Below are positions 53,685 through 62,803 of a stretch of DNA of 64,000 nucleotides, in pieces (the first letter of the stretch is position 1; each line of letters opens with the position of its first letter). The DNA comes from CAVRUD01 sp963849635 (GTDB taxonomy: Bacteria > Chloroflexota > Chloroflexia > Thermomicrobiales > UBA6265). The position numbers and the translations under genes are program-made. Below the pieces are notes generated by a model that saw only the letters and a list, made by a program, of their open reading frames with translations, was not told the origin of the DNA and ran no database searches. Location: assembly GCA_963849635.1 (NCBI GenBank), contig CAWKIA010000045.1:223912-287911 (forward strand). The letters are read 5' to 3'.

Positions 53685-54718
53685 GCCGCACTCGTCCGCG
53701 ACTTGCACCGGCGCGCCGCGCACTCCTGGTCGAACGACCGATCAGAATGGATACCCTCGTCAACCCATATGGTCCGTCCGTTGTCGTTCAGGAAGCATTG
53801 GCCGGAACCGATGAGCTTCATCTTCCCGCCGCCGACCGCGAACTTCGCTTCCATCTGCGGCTCGCCAACGAGATTGGGCATCCGCCCGATGCCCTGCTCC
53901 TTGGCAACGGACTCACCGAGATCCTCGACGCACTCCTGTTCCGCCAGCAGTCACACGGTCCGGTGCTGGTCTTCCCGCCGACCGACCCCGCGATCGCCGA
54001 GCGGGCGGGACGGTTTGGGATAGACGTCGAGTGCTTTCCGAGGGCAGGTTGGTTTGGCATCGAGGTCGGTACGGGAGACTTGGGCTCATTGCCTGCTGGC
54101 TCATTGGCCTACGTGCAACATCCAAATGACCCGTCGGGTACCTTGCTCGGCAATCAGTCTCTGGTGCGACTGACTCGTCGCTGCGCGGTGGTCGTCGTGG
54201 ATGAACGGCACGCCGGGTATGGCGGACGGTCATTTGCGCCGCTGGTGCGTGAATTCGACAACCTGATCGTGCTGCAGACCTACGAGACGTGGGCTGGCCT
54301 CGCGGGTTTGCCGTTCGGATATGCAATTGCGCCACCGGAACTGGTCAGAGAGCTTCGCCAGTACATCCGCCCTGGCGGTGTCATGATGGGCGCTATTCTG
54401 GCCGCCAGTGCAACGTTGGATGACTTCGAGTATGTGCGGGCCACGGCGGCTAGAGTGCGGGAAGAGCGATCTCGTCTCTTTCGGATGTTGCGCAAGCTAA
54501 ATGTCGTGCGGCCGACGCCGTCTGCCGCGAACTTCGTCCTGGCGAGAGTGGAGCGGGGGACGGCGTCTCTCATCGCGCGGGAACTGGCCGAGCGCGATAT
54601 TCGGGTCCACCGGCCGGCGGATCCGCAACTGGCGGAGTATCTCCGGATCAGCGCTGTCAACGCCGAAAGCACGGACGCCTTGAAACGGGCGATGGTTGAG
54701 ATTGCCGCCTGGTTGTAG
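53681..54718 (+). CDS. HisC-like class I/II aminotransferase homologue without the PLP lysine
   Basis: 345 residues from the ATG at 53681, overlapping the phosphoesterase stop as ATGA. The fold follows HisC/CobC aminotransferases: LLLGNGLTEIL, QHPNDPSGTLLG (NPxNPTG equivalent), VVVDERHAGYG and a C-terminal LRISAVNAES with the substrate Arg. Where HisC has TLSKAFxLAGLR, this protein has TYETWAGLAGLP, so the Schiff-base Lys aligns with Thr. No frameshift is seen there. It is probably not an active aminotransferase; a binding or regulatory role is possible. Confidence 0.85.
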   Translation: MSRTRPRLAPARRALLVERPIRMDTLVNPYGPSVVVQEALAGTDELHLPAADRELRFHLRLANEIGHPPDALLLGNGLTEILDALLFRQQSHGPVLVFPPTDPAIAERAGRFGIDVECFPRAGWFGIEVGTGDLGSLPAGSLAYVQHPNDPSGTLLGNQSLVRLTRRCAVVVVDERHAGYGGRSFAPLVREFDNLIVLQTYETWAGLAGLPFGYAIAPPELVRELRQYIRPGGVMMGAILAASATLDDFEYVRATAARVREERSRLFRMLRKLNVVRPTPSAANFVLARVERGTASLIARELAERDIRVHRPADPQLAEYLRISAVNAESTDALKRAMVEIAAWL

Positions 54719-54727
54719 CGGGCGCGA

Positions 54728-55471
54728 TTAGGAGCCTGCGCCGATGGCAGCGGCTTGAGCGGCGAAGATCGCGTCCAAGCCAGTGCTGGCCAGGGTGAGC
54801 ATCTCGTCGAGCGTGCTCGGCGTGAACGGGGCGCGCTCCGCCGTTCCCTGGATTTCGACGAAGGTGCGAAGGTCGGTCATGACGACGTTGAAGTCGACGT
54901 CGGCGGCGCTGTCCTCTGGATAGTCGAGGTCGAGGAGGGGAACGCCGCGGACCATGCCAACGCTGATGGCCGCGACGGCGGAGTCGAGTGGGTTGCGCTT
55001 GATCTTGCGGTCAGCGAGGAGTTTGCGGCAGGCGAGGGCCAGCGCGACATATCCCCCGGAGATGGCGGCGCAGCGTGTGCCGGCGTCGGCCTGGATGACG
55101 TCACAGTCGACGATGATCTGGCGCTCGCCGAGCGCCTCCAGGTTGGTCACGGCCCGGAGTGAGCGGCCGATCAGGCGCTGAATCTCGACGGCCCGGCCGT
55201 CTTGCTTGCCGGCGGCCGTCGCCCGCGGCGTCCTGCTCTTGGTCGCTCGGGGCAGCATGGCGTATTCGGCGGTGACCCAGCCGCGGCCCTTGTTGTGCAG
55301 CCACCTAGGGACGTTTTCATCGACGGTCGCGGCGCAGAGCACATGCGTGTCGCCTAGTTTGATCAGGGCCGAACCTTCGGCGTAGGGAACCGCACCGGGG
55401 ATGATTTCGAGTGTCCGAAGCGTCTCTGGACCTCGATCGTCACTTCGTTTTGGCCAGGTAGCTTGAGTCAT
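54728..55471 (-). CDS. rph: Ribonuclease PH
   Basis: 247 residues, normal family length. Typical blocks include RTLEIIPGAVPYAEGSALIK, VTAEYAMLPRATKSRTPR, VDCDVIQADAGTRCAAI and FNVVMTD. It phosphorolytically trims tRNA 3' ends. ATGA overlap with the upstream rarA gene. Confidence 0.95.
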   Translation of the reverse strand: MTQATWPKRSDDRGPETLRTLEIIPGAVPYAEGSALIKLGDTHVLCAATVDENVPRWLHNKGRGWVTAEYAMLPRATKSRTPRATAAGKQDGRAVEIQRLIGRSLRAVTNLEALGERQIIVDCDVIQADAGTRCAAISGGYVALALACRKLLADRKIKRNPLDSAVAAISVGMVRGVPLLDLDYPEDSAADVDFNVVMTDLRTFVEIQGTAERAPFTPSTLDEMLTLASTGLDAIFAAQAAAIGAGS

Positions 55472-56862
55472 TCAGCATTCCTTTGCGCCGGAGACGCAGC
55501 GTTGTCCTCGTCTGAGCTACTCCCAGATGAGGACTGATCGCCAGCAGCGTAGACGGCGCGAATCTTTTCCAGCCGGCGGGCGAGTTCCGCTTCCTCACCG
55601 CGATCGGTCGGCTCGTAGTACCGCCGGCCAGCCAGATTTTTGGGAAGGTTCTGCTGGGCGACGACGCCGCCCTCGTAGTCGTGGGCGTACCGATAGCCTT
55701 CACCGTACCCCTGGGCCTTCATCAGCGCGGTCGGCGCGTTGCGCAGGTGGGTGGGGACGGGATCGTTGCGTGTGTTCGCGACATCGGCCTGGGCGGCTCC
55801 GTAGGCGCGGTAAATCGCGTTGCTCTTCGGCGCCAATGAGAGATAGACGACGAGTTCGGCGAGTGCCAGGGCTCCCTCGGGCAGACCGATGAAATGGACC
55901 GCTTGCTGGGCGGCCATCGCGACTTGGAGAGCGCGGGGGTCGGCGAGACCGATGTCCTCACTTGCGAACCGGACGAGGCGGCGGGCGACGTAGAGTGGGT
56001 CGTCGCCCCGGTCGAGCATCCGGGCCAGCCAGTAGAGGGCGGCGTCTGGATCGGAGCCGCGCATTGTCTTGTGTAGCGCTGAAATCGCGTCGAAGTGGTC
56101 GTCTCCCCCCTTGTCGTAGGTTGCGGCCCGGCGCTGGGCCGCTTCGGCGACGAGTTCGGCCGTAATGAGGCGGTCATCGCTGTATCCGGTTCCAGTCGCC
56201 GCAAGTTCCAGGGTGTTGAGGGCGAAGCGGGCATCGCCGTTAGCCAGATTGACGAGGAGGTCGAGCGCTTCAGGATCGATCGAAAGTCGTTCACTACCGA
56301 GCCCGGATTCCTGATCGACGAGTGCTCGCTCCAGGACGAGGCGAATGTCGTCGTCTCCGAGAGATCGCAACACGATTACCCGGGAGCGGGAGAGCAGGGC
56401 CGAATTCACCTCGAACGACGGGTTTTCTGTTGTCGCTCCGATCAGGATGACGATGCCGTCCTCCACGTGAGGCAAGATCGCGTCCTGTTGGGCCTTGTTG
56501 AAGCGGTGGATCTCGTCGATGAAGAGAACGGTGCGCTGGCCGTGCATGCCGAGGCGGTCGGCGGCCTCCTTGATCGCCGCACGCAGATCGGCCACGCCGG
56601 AGGTGACGGCGCTGAGGCTGACGAAATGGGCTTTAGTTGTCGAAGCTACGATCCGGGCCAGGGTGGTTTTGCCCGAGCCGGGAGGTCCCCAAAGGATGAG
56701 CGACGAGAGCCGATCTTGCTCGATGGCGCGCCGGAGGAGAGTGCCCTCGCCGATGAGATGGCCCTGGCCGACGAGTTGATCGAGGGTGCGTGGGCGCATG
56801 CGGGTGGCGAGCGGGGCTTTGCTCGCCAACTGCTGGTGCCGGTTGGCCTCGAAAAGGTCCAT
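55468..56862 (-). CDS. rarA: Replication-associated recombination protein A (RarA/MgsA AAA ATPase)
   Basis: About 464 residues from the ATG at 56862; a TTG 9 nt earlier is possible. RMRPRTLDQLVGQGHLIGEG opens the protein, Walker A is GPPGSGKTT, Walker B VLFIDEIHRFNK, and the C-terminal tetramerisation part has RYAHDYEGGVVAQQNLP. It acts at stalled forks. A short acidic tail rich in Ser/Glu/Asp is added at the end. Confidence 0.94.
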   Translation of the reverse strand: MDLFEANRHQQLASKAPLATRMRPRTLDQLVGQGHLIGEGTLLRRAIEQDRLSSLILWGPPGSGKTTLARIVASTTKAHFVSLSAVTSGVADLRAAIKEAADRLGMHGQRTVLFIDEIHRFNKAQQDAILPHVEDGIVILIGATTENPSFEVNSALLSRSRVIVLRSLGDDDIRLVLERALVDQESGLGSERLSIDPEALDLLVNLANGDARFALNTLELAATGTGYSDDRLITAELVAEAAQRRAATYDKGGDDHFDAISALHKTMRGSDPDAALYWLARMLDRGDDPLYVARRLVRFASEDIGLADPRALQVAMAAQQAVHFIGLPEGALALAELVVYLSLAPKSNAIYRAYGAAQADVANTRNDPVPTHLRNAPTALMKAQGYGEGYRYAHDYEGGVVAQQNLPKNLAGRRYYEPTDRGEEAELARRLEKIRAVYAAGDQSSSGSSSDEDNAASPAQRNAE

Positions 56863-56874
56863 GCTTGTCAACGA

Positions 56875-57060
56875 TCAGGCGTCCGGATCGCCGTCGAGAT
56901 CGGGGACGAGCGCTTCCAACGTGGCGATGCGCTGCTCGATCTCTGCCCGGGAGGTGACACCAAGGTCGTCCATCTCCTCAAGCAATTCTTCGAGCCGGTC
57001 AAGCTCGTCGAGCGCCTTGTAGTCGGTCCGATCTGCGTTGGACGAGGGCGAAGCCGGCAC
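56875..57060 (-). CDS. Small acidic coiled-coil protein, unknown function
   Basis: 61 residues with a GTG start preceded by GAGGAG 6 nt upstream. The middle (LDRLEELLEEMDDLGV, AEIEQRIATLEALV) is strongly helical and acidic. The stop is followed within a few bases by the rarA start, so it is probably co-transcribed and translated with rarA. No family recognised. Confidence 0.7.
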   Translation of the reverse strand: MPASPSSNADRTDYKALDELDRLEELLEEMDDLGVTSRAEIEQRIATLEALVPDLDGDPDA

Positions 57061-57105
57061 GGTGGACTCCTCGGCGGGCGGGGCAATTGCCAGTCGTGAG
57101 AAAAG

Positions 57106-57945
57106 CTACGCCGCCGCGGCGAGAATCACCAGGGCCACCACGCTGACGAGGCCAAATTCGATCAGGTCGCGGGAACGGATCATCAGGCGCTGGGAGCGGG
57201 CGAGGATGACGCCGGCGGCGAGGTAGAAGGCGACCAGCAGGACAGCGCCGCCTGTCCAGCCATGGGTTGGCCACCAATTGACCGCGATGAGTGCTTCCGC
57301 GACGGCAATCCCGCCGAGAGCGGCGTAGCCGATGCGCTTCGCCGGCAGGACGCTGGCCCGTTCGAGTGTCTCGAGCACGAGCACGCCCGCAACGGCCGCC
57401 ACGAGCGGCAGGCCGATCCAGAGCGGGAACTTGTTGTAGTAGATGATGCCCAGGGCGAGGAAGGCAGCGACGTGAATCACCAGGGTGTGGATCGTGGTCG
57501 CCGCCCGGTGGGTGGTGTCGCCGGCGTCATCCAGGAGGTCGCGGGAGAGGAGCGAACCTGCCGTGCCGAAGAAGGCGACGAGCGGGCCGACGGCGAACAT
57601 CCAGCGATTATGGTAGGTGGCGACGAGAAGGATGGCCGCCAGAGTCGAAACCGCCGGAACGGCCCAGGCGGAGGCGACCGTCGCCCGGGGCCGGGAGTGG
57701 CCGACCGCCGCCGCCGCGATAGTCGCTGAGCGCTCGGCGAATTGAGCACCGTAGCCGGCGACGGCGATGACGATCAGCGCGAGTCCCCAGTAGAGGAAGT
57801 TTGTTGTAGCGTTAGCGGGAATATCGGGATCGTGCTGCTCGCCGTAGGCCAGGAATGACAGAACGAAGACCGCCAGCGCCACGCCGGCGCTCACGACGAT
57901 CCCTTGCCCGAAGGTCGGTTGACCTAGATGGTTCGACTCTCGCAC
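57106..57945 (-). CDS. Multi-pass membrane protein, unknown function
   Basis: 279 residues with about eight hydrophobic segments, for example IVVSAGVALAVFVLSFLAY, FLYWGLALIVIAVAGYGA and a C-terminal LVSVVALVILAAA. No catalytic or transport motif was recognised. It is in line with the small acidic protein and rarA and may share their transcript. Confidence 0.75.
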   Translation of the reverse strand: MRESNHLGQPTFGQGIVVSAGVALAVFVLSFLAYGEQHDPDIPANATTNFLYWGLALIVIAVAGYGAQFAERSATIAAAAVGHSRPRATVASAWAVPAVSTLAAILLVATYHNRWMFAVGPLVAFFGTAGSLLSRDLLDDAGDTTHRAATTIHTLVIHVAAFLALGIIYYNKFPLWIGLPLVAAVAGVLVLETLERASVLPAKRIGYAALGGIAVAEALIAVNWWPTHGWTGGAVLLVAFYLAAGVILARSQRLMIRSRDLIEFGLVSVVALVILAAAA

Positions 57946-58180
57946 GACGTTCCCCGACCCCCACTGGGACTGTCCGGTAGCCAGCCGGAAGCGCCGGCCA
58001 GATGGCCCGACGCTCGCCCCGTACGGCGGGCAATCCTACCCGCAAAGTGACCGGCAGGCCAGTTGCGCGGGTACGTGGGTGATGACAGTGAGCACGCTGT
58101 CAGTAGCATAGCGGCGGCCAACGCGACGCCTAACGACATATCCCCTCAGACGTCGTCTCGCACTCCCGCCCAGACTGCAT

Positions 58181-58810
58181 TCAGTTCTGCTGGGTCGATT
58201 GAACCTGGACGTAGGATTTCCAGACTTGACCGGTGGCCCTGACCACCGTTGAGGCGGAGTTGCCGATCATTGGGCCGCCGTCGAGGATCGCGTCGACCGT
58301 TTCGCCCAGAGAACGAACGGCGGACTCGGCATCAAGGGCAGGCGGCTCGCCGGTGCGGTTGGCACTTGTCACGGCGAGCGCGCCACCGGCGAGGTCGATT
58401 AACGCGCGTGCCGACCGGTCGGCCGGCACGCGCACACCGACGGTCTCGCCGGGACCGACGATAGCGCGGGGCAATCCGGGCTTGGCCGGGATGACGATGG
58501 TCAGGGCGCCCGGCCAGTAGTACTCCATCAAGCGCCGCACGGCCGGGGATGGTTCATTCGCCACGCGATCGAGGGAGTAGAACGATCCCAACAGGACAGG
58601 CAACGTTTGGTCGATGGGGCGCCCCTTACAGGCGAAGATGCGGTCGAGAGCGCCTGGTTGGTCGAGGCCGGCGGCAACACCGTAGACCGTGTCGGTCGGG
58701 AGGACGACGATTCCGCCGCGGCGCACGATGGCGGCGGCCTCCTCGACAGCAGTGACGTCTTCGGCGTCGAGCACACGCGCGGGTGTGGATGTCCTCGTCA
58801 ATTCGGTCAT
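58181..58810 (-). CDS. tsaC: Threonylcarbamoyl-AMP synthase (Sua5/YrdC/YwlC)
   Basis: 209 residues. IVVLPTDTVYGVAAGLDQPG, CKGRPIDQTLPVLLGS (the KxR motif) and ADRSARALIDLAGGALAVTSANRTGE are the family's conserved blocks. It makes TC-AMP for t6A37 of tRNA. It starts inside the uvrC stop (TGATG), so it is translationally coupled to uvrC. Confidence 0.93.
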   Translation of the reverse strand: MTELTRTSTPARVLDAEDVTAVEEAAAIVRRGGIVVLPTDTVYGVAAGLDQPGALDRIFACKGRPIDQTLPVLLGSFYSLDRVANEPSPAVRRLMEYYWPGALTIVIPAKPGLPRAIVGPGETVGVRVPADRSARALIDLAGGALAVTSANRTGEPPALDAESAVRSLGETVDAILDGGPMIGNSASTVVRATGQVWKSYVQVQSTQQN

Positions 58811-60669
58811 CAGATTGTGGCCTTTATCCGCTCGGCAAGCTCAGCGTTGATGCCGGTAACCGCGGTGAGCTCGTCGATTGACGCCGCGCGGACACCTTGC
58901 AGGCTGCCAAACCGCTTGATGAGGGCCGCCCGTTTCTTCGGCCCGACACCGGGAACGTCGTCGAGTTTGGAGTGGAGGCTAACCTTGCCCCGCTTCTGCC
59001 GGTGGAAGGTCACCGCAAACCGATGGGCCTCGTCGCGGACGCGCTGAACCAGGAAGAGCGATTGGGCATCCCGCGGAAGGATCACCGGGTCGCTCTGACC
59101 CGGCAAAAAGAGCTCCTCGTTCTCCTTCGCCAATCCGACGATCGCCTGGCCGGTCATGCCGACCTCTTCCAGGGCGGCCAGGGCGGCGTTGAGCTGTCCC
59201 TTGCCGCCGTCGACGATGACGAGGTCGGGCAGTGTTGCCCACTTGCCGTCCGATTCGCCTTCATGCTCACTGTCGAGGGACTCGGCGGCGCGCCGAAACC
59301 GGCGAGAGATGACCTCGTGCATCATGGCGAAGTCGTTGGCGCCGACGACCGTCTTGATCGCGAACTTGCGGTACTCCTTCTTGGCCGGCTTGGCGTCGAC
59401 GAAGACGACCATACTGGCGACGGGGTTTGTACCCTGAATATTGGAGATGTCGAAGCATTCGATCCGGCGCGGGAGGCGGGGCAGATCGAGGGCATCGGCC
59501 AGCTCCGTCAGAGCCGCGGTCATCTTCATCTCGTCGGTAAGGTACTTGAGCCGGCTCTGCTCCAGATTCTCTTCGGCGCTCTTGGCAACCATCTCGACCA
59601 ACTTGCGCCGATCGCCACGCTGGGGGACGACGATCTCGACCTTGCCGCTCCGCCGGTCGCGCAGCCACTCCTCGATGACCTCCGCTTCGCCGGTGGGTAG
59701 CGAATGTTGCAGGTAGAGGAGGGGAGGGACGGCGGCTGCTTCGGCATAGAACTGGGAGACAAAGCCGCTCAGGATCTGATCGGGACCGTCCGCGATCGAT
59801 GCGGTCATGGGGAAGAACTCAGAGCCGAGGATCTTGCCATTGCGCAGGAAGCCGACCTGAACGCCGGCGTCGCCGCCCGCACCCTGGGCGACGGCGACGA
59901 TGTCGGCGTTTGTCCCCTTGGGGCTGACGATCTTCTGCCGCTCAAGCACGTGCTGGACGGCGGAGATTCGGTCGCGGACTTCAGCGGCCCGTTCGAAGTT
60001 CCACGCGTCCGAGGCCTGCTGCATCTCCTCTTCGAGGGGGGCGAGGATCTCATCGCCGCGGCCAGAGAGGAAGAGCGCGGCGCCGTCGACCGCCTGGAGG
60101 TAGGTCTCCCGGTCCACCGCCGAGATGCAGGGGGCGGTGCATTGGTGCATGTGGTAGTAGAGGCAGCTCTCATCGTGACCGGTGATCTTTTTCTCGCACT
60201 TGCGGTAGGGGAAGAGCCGGTTGAGCAGGTTGAGGGTCTTGTACGCCGAGCCGGCGGAGGTGTAGGGGCCGAAGTAGCGGCCGCCGTCCTTGAGGATCCG
60301 GCGGGTTGAGATCACCCGCGGCCATTCCTCGTCGGTGATCTTGAGATAGGGGTACGTCTTGCTGTCTTTCAGCATGACGTTGTACTTGGGCAGGTGCTTT
60401 TTGATCAGCTCGTTTTCGAGGATCAGGGCCTCGGTGGCGGTATCGGTGCGGATGACCTCGAAGTCGGCGATGTGGGAGACGAGCTCGCGGGTCTTGGGGT
60501 CCATGCCCCGGCTGGACTGGAAGTAGGAGCGGACCCGGTTGCGCAGGGCGATCGCCTTGCCGACGTAGATGATGCTGCCGCCGGCGTCCTTCATCAGGTA
60601 GACGCCAGGAGCCGCGGCGAGGGCGGAGAGCCGATTGGAGAAGTCGGGTTTGGGCTGGGTGGTAGACAT
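58810..60669 (-). CDS. uvrC: UvrABC system protein C
   Basis: 619 residues. GIY-YIG nuclease at the N-terminus (APGVYLMKDAGGSIIYVGKA), UVR domain (DAWNFERAAEVRDRI), RNase H-like second nuclease (FDISNIQGTNPVASMVVF, VIVDGGKGQLNAAL) and C-terminal helix-hairpin-helix (VPGVGPKKRAALIKRFGS). It makes both incisions in nucleotide excision repair. Full family length. Confidence 0.95.
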   Translation of the reverse strand: MSTTQPKPDFSNRLSALAAAPGVYLMKDAGGSIIYVGKAIALRNRVRSYFQSSRGMDPKTRELVSHIADFEVIRTDTATEALILENELIKKHLPKYNVMLKDSKTYPYLKITDEEWPRVISTRRILKDGGRYFGPYTSAGSAYKTLNLLNRLFPYRKCEKKITGHDESCLYYHMHQCTAPCISAVDRETYLQAVDGAALFLSGRGDEILAPLEEEMQQASDAWNFERAAEVRDRISAVQHVLERQKIVSPKGTNADIVAVAQGAGGDAGVQVGFLRNGKILGSEFFPMTASIADGPDQILSGFVSQFYAEAAAVPPLLYLQHSLPTGEAEVIEEWLRDRRSGKVEIVVPQRGDRRKLVEMVAKSAEENLEQSRLKYLTDEMKMTAALTELADALDLPRLPRRIECFDISNIQGTNPVASMVVFVDAKPAKKEYRKFAIKTVVGANDFAMMHEVISRRFRRAAESLDSEHEGESDGKWATLPDLVIVDGGKGQLNAALAALEEVGMTGQAIVGLAKENEELFLPGQSDPVILPRDAQSLFLVQRVRDEAHRFAVTFHRQKRGKVSLHSKLDDVPGVGPKKRAALIKRFGSLQGVRAASIDELTAVTGINAELAERIKATI

Positions 60670-60698
60670 GGGGAAAGTGTACCGGGTCTAGGAGCGAA

Positions 60699-60716
60699 GT
60701 CACGAGATAACGTGAC
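60699..60716. repeat. 18-bp inverted repeat upstream of uvrC
   Basis: GTCACG and CGTGAC flank a 6-nt loop (AGATAA), about 30 bp ahead of the uvrC start. It could be an operator or a weak hairpin. It does not match a LexA box that I know. Confidence 0.4.
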
Positions 60717-60762
60717 ATAAGTGTACAGGATTTCGCGTGGTTGAGGCGTCGAACGTGGCCGA

Positions 60763-61582
60763 CTATGGAGGAGGAGGGATGTTGAGGAGCGATGAGAGTG
60801 TGGCAGTGAGAGCGTTCAGCGTTGCGAGGCCGGCGTCGTCGGCAGAGGAACCGACCCACGCGGGAAGGAGGGTGAGGTCCGAGGGTAACTGGACGCCAAG
60901 GTCGAGTTCGGTGGCGCGCTGGACAACCGGATCTTCCCAGGGTCCGAGGCGGTCGTGGCCGCTGGGTTGAGCGGCAGTCCAGACGGCCAACCCGGCGAGT
61001 TCGGCCGCGATGAGATCTGCCGACCAGACGCAAAACGACATATCCCTTGTGCTCTCCAATCAGGAGGGTACCGACGAGAGTAGGGGAGACCGTCAGGGCA
61101 ACGTCGGCGGTGTCGGGTTCCCGTCGGGTTGGGTGAAGAAGCGGAACCGCCAGGCGAGGGTCGATGTAGTGTGTCCACAGGCCGACGGCGAGTGTGCCCG
61201 GTGCGTCTGATTGTCCAATCGAGCTGACTCCGATAAGTGCCGGTGCTTCAAGAATGTCGCGGCGCACCCTAAGACTGCTGAATTTGGCCCCTGGAGAGGT
61301 CACGACCAGAGCCTGATAGCGTCTCGTCACTCCTAGTGACGCCGCCATTCGAGCCATGGTGTCGTCGGGTTGGATGACTGTAACTGACCTCGATCCATCT
61401 GTCTTGCGAAGATGGTCGGCCAGTTGGTGAGTAGTGATGTGGGCGGAGGTGTTGAGTCGGGTTGATTCGGTAGCGAGAGTGATGCCTTGTTTGAAGGAGA
61501 TATTTTGGGATATGTCGCCTATGACCGATGCGATCAACGAGATGGGGTCACGTCCTACCCATAGGTTGACCTTGGTGCTCAC
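60763..61582 (-). CDS. Protein of unknown function (one frameshift)
   Basis: A GTG start at 61582 overlaps the stop of the DUF885-like gene (GTGA). The first ~180 residues (MSTKVNLWVGRDPISLIASV, TRRYQALVVTSPGAKF) and the last ~90 residues (FCVWSADLIAAELAGLAVWT to LLNIPPPP) lie in different frames. They join if one extra base near 61040 is removed, giving about 272 residues. No signal peptide, membrane segment or known motif is clear. The C-terminal stop is followed by the uvrC leader. Confidence 0.6.
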
Positions 61583-62778
61583 GCCCGGAAAAGAGCGATG
61601 CTCTGCGGCGAATGCATCCGGTCGTAGATGTAGTCGAAGTAGGGGGCCTGGCGATCTGGCAACTCGCGGACGCGCTCCCAGACTGTGGCCACGCTTGGAT
61701 CGCCGTGCCAGTACGACCAGATCAGCGCCGCGCGATCGTGCCGGGAGATGAACCTCATCCGGGCGTCGACCCAGCCTTCGCCGCCGACAAGCGCGTCTCG
61801 ATGGAGCTCGTCACGGACCCGGCCGGCGGGCCACCCTTCAGCGTGAAGGTGCCAGGCGGCGCGCGTACCGAGACCTGATCGGTATCGGGCCAACAGTTCA
61901 CCGATCCGACCGTCTAAATCCTTGCGCCAGCCGATGACATCGACGCCGACGTCGGCGATACCCTCGAACGTCGTTGAACTGGCGGTGTTCACCACAGAGA
62001 GCAGGCCATCGGCCGGCGAGGTACCGCGAACGTAACCGACTTCTCGCCGTTTGAACTGAACATAGTGGCCCGGACACCCCTCGTGCACGGCCAGATGGCG
62101 GAGTCCCGGCATGGTCAGGATCGGATCGATATTGAGCCGGATCAGACGGCGGCTGAAGTCACACATGGCGTTATACGGCACACCAGAGGTGGTCTCCACC
62201 TGCATGTAGTCGTCTCGGGTGGCCGGGATCTCCATGATCTCCTCGGTGCGATCCCAACACTCCGAAAGCAATTCAGTCAGGACCCCGTTGACCTCGTCGG
62301 CGGGGACACGAAGCTTTGATTCCCAGGCGGTGAACTGGGTTGCGAGGTCGCCCGAGTATCCAAGATCCGTGAGCAAGCTCCGCATGCTGACGCGCAGAGC
62401 GTCCAGCTGGGCATCGGTGGCTGGGGCAGACGGAACATGGAGGAAGTCTGAGATCTGGCGGTCGAATGACAACCCCGATTCCCTCCAGGTCGCAAAGGCA
62501 ATCGCGCTGTCGCAGACCTGGCGATAGTAGAGTTGGCGGTCCGGTTCTGGAAGGGCGGCGGCCGCGACGCGAAGCTCAGCGAACCGCTCACGGGCATCGG
62601 CGTAGGACGCCAATTCCTCCGCCACGTGGATCGTCGACATATTGAGCACGACCAGTCGCTCGATGTCACCACCGGCGCCAGGTTGGCCCTTGCCCTGTTC
62701 GGACGCGTACAGCGCATCGAGGCCCAGGAGGGCGGGGGTCAAGGCCTCTCCGTAGGATAGGGTGGTGTCACTCAGCAT
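61579..62778 (-). CDS. DUF885-like metallopeptidase-type protein
   Basis: About 399 residues from the ATG at 62778. HEGCPGHYVQFKRREVGY resembles the HExxxGH zinc-type motif of DUF885 family proteins, and FEGIADVGVDVIGW supplies a downstream Glu. Mostly helical. No signal peptide. Function likely peptidase or carboxypeptidase, by family only. Coupled to the unknown gene that follows by a GTGA overlap. Confidence 0.75.
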   Translation of the reverse strand: MLSDTTLSYGEALTPALLGLDALYASEQGKGQPGAGGDIERLVVLNMSTIHVAEELASYADARERFAELRVAAAALPEPDRQLYYRQVCDSAIAFATWRESGLSFDRQISDFLHVPSAPATDAQLDALRVSMRSLLTDLGYSGDLATQFTAWESKLRVPADEVNGVLTELLSECWDRTEEIMEIPATRDDYMQVETTSGVPYNAMCDFSRRLIRLNIDPILTMPGLRHLAVHEGCPGHYVQFKRREVGYVRGTSPADGLLSVVNTASSTTFEGIADVGVDVIGWRKDLDGRIGELLARYRSGLGTRAAWHLHAEGWPAGRVRDELHRDALVGGEGWVDARMRFISRHDRAALIWSYWHGDPSVATVWERVRELPDRQAPYFDYIYDRMHSPQSIALFRA

Positions 62779-62803
62779 TGTGGTGTCGCGCTCCTGCAAA
62801 TGG

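Noticed and set aside
52698..53723. 341-codon minus-strand frame opposite the phosphoesterase
   Set aside because: The plus strand carries complete metallophosphoesterase motifs; the minus frame has none.
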